The notes under the pieces were generated by a model, which saw nothing but the letters and a program-made list of their open reading frames with translations, did not search any database and was not told the origin of the DNA. A program made the translations under genes and the position numbers. Positions 57,385 through 64,000 of a DNA stretch of 64,000 nt are shown here, in pieces (within the stretch, counting starts at the first letter, position 1; every line of letters starts with the position of its first letter). The DNA is from Apostichopus japonicus. Taxonomy: Eukaryota > Echinodermata > Holothuroidea > Aspidochirotida > Stichopodidae. The stretch lies in the NCBI RefSeq assembly GCF_037975245.1, contig NC_092568.1, positions 868,001-932,000 of the forward strand. The letters run 5' to 3'.

Positions 57385-60000
57385 ATTTAAGAAGTGATGA
57401 TGTAGTGGTCATTTAAATTGGTCAAGCACACTTTGGACCTGGCAAGACGTATTATGGTACTCTTCTACACTGTCTTAAAAAATCATATGACCCATCGGTT
57501 AGGTGGTCCAAGGCGTTGTGGTCTGGATTAGGGCCCAAAGCTTTTTCGTGGTTCCTTTTCACTCATTAAAGAAGCAATGATTTAGTGGTCATTTAAATTG
57601 GTCAAGCACGCTTTGGACCGGGCAAGACGCATTATGGTACCCTTCTACAATGTCCTTAGAGTTCATGTTAACCATCGGTTTGGTGGTCCAAAGCGTGCTG
57701 CATGGATTAGGGCCCAAAGCTATTTCGTGGTCCGGTTACACTCGATGATGAAGTAATGATTTCATGGTCAGTTTAATTGGTCAAGCACGCTTTGGACCGG
57801 GCAAGACGCATTATGGTACTCTTCTACAATGTCCTTAGAGTTCATGTTAACCATCGGTTTGGTGGTCCAAAGCGTGCTGCATGGATTAGGACCCAAAGCT
57901 TTTTCGTGGTCCCGTTACACTCGATGATGAAGTAATGATTTCATGGTCAGTTTAATTGGTCAAGCACGCTTTGGACCGGGCAAGACGCATTATGGTACTC
58001 TTCTACAATGTCCTTAGAGTTCATGTTAACCATCGGTTTGGTGGTCCAAAGCGTGCTGCATGGATTAGGTCCCAAAGCTTTTTCGTGGTCCCGTTACACT
58101 CGATGATGAAGTATATAATGATTTAATGGTCAGTTTAATTGGTCAAGCACGCTTTGGACCGGGCAAGACGCATGATGGTACTCTTCTACAATGTCCTTAG
58201 AGTTCATGTTAACCATCGGTTTGGTGGTCCAAAGCGTGCTGCATGGATTAGGGCCCAAAGCTTTTTCGTGGTCCCGTTACACTCGATGATGAAGTATATA
58301 ATGATTTAATGGTCAGTTTAATTGGTCAAGCACGCTTTGGACCGGGCAAGACGCATTATGGTACTCTTTTACAAAGTCCTTAGAGTACATGTTACCCATT
58401 GGTTAGGTGGTCCAAAGCGTGCTGCATGGATTAGGGCCCAAAGCTTTTTCATGGTCCAATTACACTCATTAAAGAAGTAATGATTTAGTGGTCATTTAAA
58501 TTGGTCAAGCACGCTTTGGACCGGGCAAGACGCATTACGGTACTCTTCTACAATGTCCTTAGAGTTCATGTTAACCATCGGTTTGGTGGTCCAAAGCGTG
58601 CTGCATGGATTAGGGCCCAAAGCTTTTTCGTGGTCCCGTTACACTCGATGATGAAGTAATGATTTAATGGTCAGTTTAATTGGTCAAGCACGCTTTGGAC
58701 CGGGCAAGACGCATTATGGTACTCTTCTACAATGTCCTTAGAGTTCATGTTAACCATCGGTTTGGTGGTCCAAAGCGTGCTGCATGGATTAGGGCCCAAA
58801 GCTTTTTCGTGGTCCGGTTACACTCGATAATGAAGTATATAATGATTTCATGGTCAGTTTAATTGGTCAAGCACGCTTTGGACCGGGCAAGACGCATTAT
58901 GGTACTCTTCTACAATGTCCTTAGAGTTCATGTTAACCATCGGTTTGGTGGTCCAAAGCGTGCTGCATGGATTAGGGCCCAAAGCTTTTTCGTGGTCCCG
59001 TTACACTCGATGATGAAGTAATGATTTAATGGTCAGTTTAATTGGTCAAGCACGCTTTGGACCGGGCAAGACGCATTATGGTACTCTTCTACAATGTCCT
59101 TAGAGTTCATGTTAACCATCGGTTTGGTGGTCCAAAGCGTGCTGCATGGATTAGGGCCCAAAGCTTTTTCGTGGTCCGGTTACACTCGATGATGAAGTAA
59201 TGATTTAATGGTCAGTTTAATTGGTCAAGCACGCTTTGGACCGGGCAAGACGCATTATGGTACTCTTTTACAAAGTCCTTAGAGTACATGTTACCCATTG
59301 GTTAGGTGGTCCAAAGCGTGCTGCATGGATTAGGGCCCAAAGCTTTTTCATGGTCCAATTACACTCATTAAAGAAGTAATGATTTAGTGGTCATTTAAAT
59401 TGGTCAAGCACGCTTTGGACCGGGCAAGACGCATTACGGTACTCTTCTACAATGTCCTTAGAGTACATGTTACCCATTGGTTAGGTGGTCCAAGGCGTGC
59501 TGCATGGATTAGGGCCCAAAGCTTTTTCGTGGTCCCGTTACACTCATTGAAGAAGTAATGATTTAATGGTCATTTAAATTGGTCAAGCACGCTTTGGACC
59601 GGGCAAGACGCATTATGTTACCCTTCTACAAGGTCCTCAGACTTCCCATGACCCATTGGTTGGGCGGTCCAAGGCGTGCTGGATTTGATTAGGGCCCAAA
59701 TGTTTTTATTTCAGTTCCCGTTACATTTATTTTAAAAAAATGTTGATTTAATGGTCATTTTAATTGGTCAAGCACTCTTTGGACCGGGCAAGACGCATTA
59801 TGGTATCCTTCTACAATGTGTCAAGAATTCATATGACCCATTGGTAAGGTGGTCCAAGGCGTGCTAGTCTTGATTAGGGCCTAAAGTAATTTTTTTACAT
59901 TAATTTAAGAGCTGATGAAGTACTGGTCATTTTAGTTGGTCAAAAACTATTTGGACCGGGCAAGATGCATTATGGTACCCTTCTACATAGTCATCGGAGT
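57385..60000 (-). repeat. 179-bp tandem array, right arm of the fold-back element
   Basis: About fifteen copies of the same unit in reverse orientation. Several units carry a TATA insertion (spacing 183 bp), and a distinct diverged unit recurs at 58372 and 59271, about five units apart. The outermost copies match the diverged outer copies of the left arm, as expected of a true inverted repeat. Confidence 0.93.
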
Positions 60001-60192
60001 TCATATGACCCATGGGCCATAGATAAACCTCTTTCCACGACCAAATGTTGAACATCTTGTAAGAAAACTTTTGTCTTGCCAGAGGTGTTACGTCGATACC
60101 ATTGTCGAATACGTAACCGAATAGGCAGCTCAGTTACTCATTCGCGAATATCGAACGAGGAACGGGGAATAAGTATCTAACTTCACACCGGT

Positions 60193-60201
60193 GCGATTTT
60201 T
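60193..60201 (+). repeat. 9-bp target-site duplication, right
   Basis: GCGATTTTT directly after the terminal CACACCGGT; partner of 50749-50757. Confidence 0.8.
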
Positions 60202-61907
60202 TTCCTTGCTGAACCAGAGTAACCAAAATTGAGCACATAAAACAGCTATCAAATAGTATGCTGGATGGAATCCAAATATCTCTAATCGAAACGATGGCAA
60301 TATACAGAAACCTCGTACTTGTTACATAAACCCACGCATGGATTATTCTTCTACGGTAAGACAGTCCCTGGCAGTACTTGCTTATTTTTTAGGTTTACAA
60401 TGGTCGCAGATCACTGGAGGCAAAGTGCACCTCGTTTACACTCTTTGACAAGTCACGAGTTTTCAAAACTTGTTAAAAAAGACTGTTGAGCAGGCAGAAC
60501 CACGGTAGAAAATCATTTGTAATTATATTTTGCAATAGATAATGAAATGCATGAAGCTACTTAAACAATACCAAATACCAAATGTTTGATAATATCTAAA
60601 CTGTGTCTCGGAGAGTGTGGCGGACAAGAAAGAAAAAACATGGCGTAGCCAAAGTATATATCTGAATGACACTAACAACTTGCTTTATAGTTCAAGAGAT
60701 ACGCACGACTGATCTGGGAAATTGCTTTTAGCATTGGGGGAATGTTCTAACTGGCGGGAAGTTTGCAGAACAGAATATTTCACATGCTAATCTGTGGAAA
60801 AGCATACCTATGTATACGGCTCTGAAACGGAAGCAATTCTAGCGCACTCACTTTCTTTGTAACTTTCCTGCAGTGAGTAAAGTGAAAGCATTCGGTTACA
60901 AGGAACTCACCGTGTCAGAATTATTCACGTCAATCATAAAGATATATTTACTGATTTATTTTTCGGCAAAAGGTATTCGGATTCCTGGAACATGTCCAGT
61001 GTTTTGTTAGCTGTTTTGTTACTCTGTGAAGAGTAATGAGTTTTTAAGCTCATACTCGACAGTTTTGTTCGTTTATCGTTGCCATGGACCAGTTGTTGAG
61101 AACTTACCTATGGGGAGAAAAGGCAAGGTCCCACAGTACAAAATATAGGGTAACTGTGCGAGTATACGACTTGACGCTTACGACGTACGAGGATAGGAAA
61201 AGACCACTGTTAAATCCCTGGTCACTTTGTAAGCATCAACTTACCAACTCAAACTGTTGGCATCATTTGTCTTGATAAAGTTTGGATTTCAGGGGGAAGT
61301 CAAAAAATGTGTTTGAGGCCGCCCTCACTTCACAAAAGTGAAATGAATGCATTTGTCCACACCCCAATGCCCCGCCCCCACCTTAACCCATTCACTCCCA
61401 CCTAACCAAACCCCAATTCTCACCTCACTCCCACCTTGAGCTGCATCTTCAATACCTATCATCTGGTTCTACTATATCGAACAAAGACATTAAATGCACA
61501 TACAAACTTTTAGACTTAAGAACATAGCAGCACATTCAAGAAAACAACAGGCAAAACCATTTCATATTTTACATAATATATCTGTATTTAAAGCTTTTCA
61601 AAGAAGTTTACATCAAGTAAAACCTGGAAAAATACATCTTTTGATAATGAACAACCTAACAACAAAAACATCTTGAAGAATGAATAACATTTGATAAAAG
61701 AAAAAAAAATTAATGTTAAATATTTGTACTTTTCTCTTGTCATGCAAGGTCACACCCTAACACATGCACACAAAAATAACCTAAACATTGATAGTTAGAT
61801 ACAAGAAATACAAATCATTTAAATATTTGACATGCTCAATCTAATTACAATCCAAGAATTCTGACTGCAGAAATAGCAATAATTAAACCAAGCTAACAGC
61901 ATTAGTG
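60202..61907. other. non-coding flank of the fold-back element
   Basis: An ATG at 61084 opens 63 codons beginning MDQLLRTYLWGEKARS; it is flanked by a weak donor-like AGG/GTAACT but has no recognised family. The rest shows no coding or repeat signal. Confidence 0.4.
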
Positions 61908-61915
61908 GCTTAATA

Positions 61916-62349
61916 CAGTGGTTCCCAAACTTTGGAGCCGCTACCCAAAAATGGCATCTCCTCAGATCTCAGCCCTGGCCCTGTCCACCCTATGTCCTAT
62001 CTATGTAAAAGGCTGCCCTTCAAAGCAGTTGATGTTATTTCCTTGTGCTGTGGTGTATTAGATGTTAGTAAGGCAGTCTTACACTACAGTACATCACAAC
62101 ATGTTACATGCTAGGGGTGACCAAAGGCCTACAAAGCCGAGTTGGTTATTCGGCTTATTGTAGTCTCCAAAAAGCTATCAATTGCAGCATTTCAATGATA
62201 AAAATATAAACAGGTCTTAAACAATGAATCTAGCTTAAGTTTCTACAATAATGATATTTTATGACAGCAACAGTACCCCCCTCCATCCCCTCCCAAAAAA
62301 TCATTACCCCCATCCTCCCCCCTCCCAAATCCAAGGTTGGGAACCACTG
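61916..62349. mobile_element. short hAT-like MITE
   Basis: The inverted ends are CAGTGGTTCCCAAACTTTGG and, reverse strand, CAGTGGTTCCCAACCTTGG. The flanks GCTTAATA (61908-61915) and GTTTAATA (62350-62357) match at 7 of 8 positions. At 434 bp it is non-coding. CAGTGGTTCNCAA termini are widespread in hAT families of animals. Confidence 0.7.
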
Positions 62350-63126
62350 GTTTAATACAACCAAATCGCAACTGCCAAGTCTCGTCTGGTCAGGTGGATA
62401 AACTTAACAATAATAAATGAAAACAAATTTCTTTCTTGTGAGGGCATCAATCCTTTGGAAGGCTTCTGAGATATCTTTAGCAAGAAATGATATAGCAGGA
62501 CACCACAATGCACAGGGATTCAAGGCATGCCGATAGTGTCAATGGTACTGACAAAGGATAGCCTGGAATTTTACTTTTCCACAAGAAGTATACTTCTTTA
62601 CTTAATCTGATAAAGTAGAAAGACTGTTAATTATATTTTTCAAAGGTAGATGACAATTGTCAATTAATTACTTCATGATACATAATTTGTATAAATATTT
62701 ATTGGAGGGGGGGGGGGCTGAGTACACAACAACATTCACGTTTATAGATTAACATGGATTTTACATAGAATTGAGGGTCTTTGAACAATAGAACAGTTAG
62801 TCACAGTTCTTGGAGCTTGAACTTGTATCATTTATTATTAATGTTAAACTGAAATATGGAAAAGAGAGTCCACAGAATCATCACCATAAGACACATACTA
62901 ATCTCTGGATTCTTTGATTCGGCTAAAAGTTCTTTATGTTACCATTCTTAGAAGACACAAGAACATTGTAACACTCCCACATTGATCAAAAGTTGAACAC
63001 CGTTGGCTGTATTCTTGATGTGAGGCAGCAAAATTAATGTATGGCTATGCGAAAAAAAGGGAATGAATTTACGGATTTAGCCATGATCCAGTATCTGATT
63101 GATATTAATGTATTTGCCTTTCAAAG

Positions 63127-63175
63127 GCACAGAAGATGGTGACATGAGCTCATCGTTCAGGGCTGAATCGCTACG
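63127..63175 (+). other. candidate small exon near the right edge
   Basis: A T-rich tract ending CTTTCAAAG and a good donor (CTACG then GTAAGA) bound 49 nt. Only one frame is open, reading TEDGDMSSSFRAESL. A second possible exon is at 63848-63902 (acceptor ATCATCAAAG, donor AAGAAG then GTAAAT). The gene, if real, would continue past the window. Confidence 0.2.
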
Positions 63176-64000
63176 GTAAGATCATTATTTTATAAATCTT
63201 AAATAATGGATGCAATATTATTTGGTCAGTTTAGTAAAACAAATAAACTAGGCAGACGATGCAGTTAAATTCCAATCAACTAATTTCAAATCGATTGCAA
63301 CATATGTTACTGTCCAGAGATAACAAGCATAATGTTTGCACACAGAATGTGTGGACTTTCTGAGGAGATGACTGACTGTATTAATATGCTAAGCTTGTTT
63401 TTGACTTATAAGTCTAAATTCAAAGGAAATTGATTCTACCCCCTGCACTGGTGATAAGATTCCATAGAAATTCTTACATTTCAAGTTTTTCTTCGACACT
63501 AATTACATTAGCACTGCCACAGACAAGGATCTAGGGATGTGGGGTTGGGGGAGATAAGTGCTCACCCCACCCCCAACCCTTTTCAACACCACACAAAAAG
63601 TTAAAAAGTAGGTATTACCACAACTGTGCATTTAAACCTACAGTAAGGCCTACTATATAGCCTATATATGCGTCAGAATGCTCCTTTTCACCCCTAAAAT
63701 ATTAAGTCTTTCGTGCGTGGAGGATCACAAGGCCCTTTACATGGGAATCAGCTTCAATGACCTCAGGTGCGCACCCCCTCCTTTTTAAAAACACTTGGCT
63801 CCGTTCCTGCATTAACATGATTTTTCTTCTGTTTTATATCATCAAAGTGCTGCACTATGATGTCATGGATCATGCCTGTCTCCTCACAGCAAAGTAAAGA
63901 AGGTAAATGGTGACAAAACGACCAGTCTTGTTCGTTCAAGTTCTCGTTACGTAATATGACTACCTCCTCCCCCTCCTCCTCTTAGATCCACATCTCATCC

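Larger units (their letters stand above)
50758..60192. mobile_element. 9.4-kb fold-back (TU-like) DNA element
   Basis: The ends are perfect inverted repeats starting ACCGGTGTGAAGTTAGATAC. Each arm has a ~190-bp tip that is nearly unique, then an array of 179-bp repeats (left arm to about 53875, right arm from about 57385, in opposite orientation). A ~3.5-kb loop lies between them. The nonamer GCGATTTTT flanks the element at 50749-50757 and 60193-60201. This architecture is that of fold-back transposons such as sea urchin TU and Drosophila FB. No transposase is recognisable in the loop, so movement would need enzyme supplied in trans. The 9-bp duplication resembles Mutator-like elements, but this alone does not fix the superfamily. 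Confidence 0.85.

Noticed and set aside
63510-63820. Possible further hAT-like element with CAGACAAGGATC and reverse CAGGAACGGAGCC ends
   Set aside because: The inverted ends are weak, and the best duplication (CATTAGCA and CATTAACA) requires shifting one boundary by several bases; too ambiguous to annotate.

Overview
This window is nuclear DNA from an animal, and I read it as a marine invertebrate, plausibly an echinoderm. The evidence is spliced genes with GT-AG introns and tiny exons, AT-rich non-coding sequence with many long G or C homopolymers, tRNA-derived SINEs, hAT-type elements, Penelope-like retroelements, and a fold-back transposon resembling the TU elements known from sea urchins. 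The species call is inference. The coding signal is sparse and most of the window is introns and mobile DNA.

Genes. Three genes can be identified from spliced or intact coding sequence. TIMM9 (+ strand, 14837-16384, three coding exons, 87 aa) is a small Tim chaperone of the mitochondrial intermembrane space. A Rab32/38/29-group small GTPase (- strand, 20466-28842, ten coding exons, 220 aa) has a 5-nt microexon inside its P-loop and a histidine where Rabs normally carry the catalytic glutamine. LYSET/TMEM251 (- strand, 35858-36301, 147 aa) is the Golgi factor that anchors the GlcNAc-1-phosphotransferase used in lysosomal enzyme sorting. A fourth, unidentified gene on the - strand at the left edge is suggested by exons at 325-700 and 2716-2793 and possibly a 5' exon at 8151-8269.

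Mobile DNA. (1) At 37907-44618 two nearly identical full-length Penelope-like elements (RT plus GIY-YIG endonuclease) lie head to head as a 6.7-kb palindrome around a 39-A tract. The whole composite is bounded by one 14-bp target duplication, so it looks like a single insertion. Hammerhead-ribozyme-like motifs sit in the terminal repeats. A decayed copy of a different Penelope-like family lies just downstream (about 45040-45560). (2) At 50758-60192 a 9.4-kb fold-back element has arms made of a short unique tip plus 179-bp tandem repeats. It has a 3.5-kb loop, a nested hAT-like element and a 9-bp target duplication. (3) Six short hAT-like non-autonomous elements retain terminal inverted repeats and 8-bp target duplications (three perfect, three with one mismatch). 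(4) Three copies of one tRNA-derived SINE are all on the + strand, one with a 210-bp CATA-type tail. (5) There are two LINE 3'-end fragments and a decayed tRNA-Lys-like sequence. Satellite-type sequence includes an interstitial TTAGGG-like tract, a minisatellite at 37.3 kb, AT microsatellites and an unusual family of palindromic ~41-bp repeats at 27.6 and 48.5-49.4 kb.

How it fits together. The genes are unrelated housekeeping or trafficking genes rather than an operon-like system. The notable biology is structural: two very large inverted repeats of different origin lie within 25 kb of each other, each bounded by its own target-site duplication.
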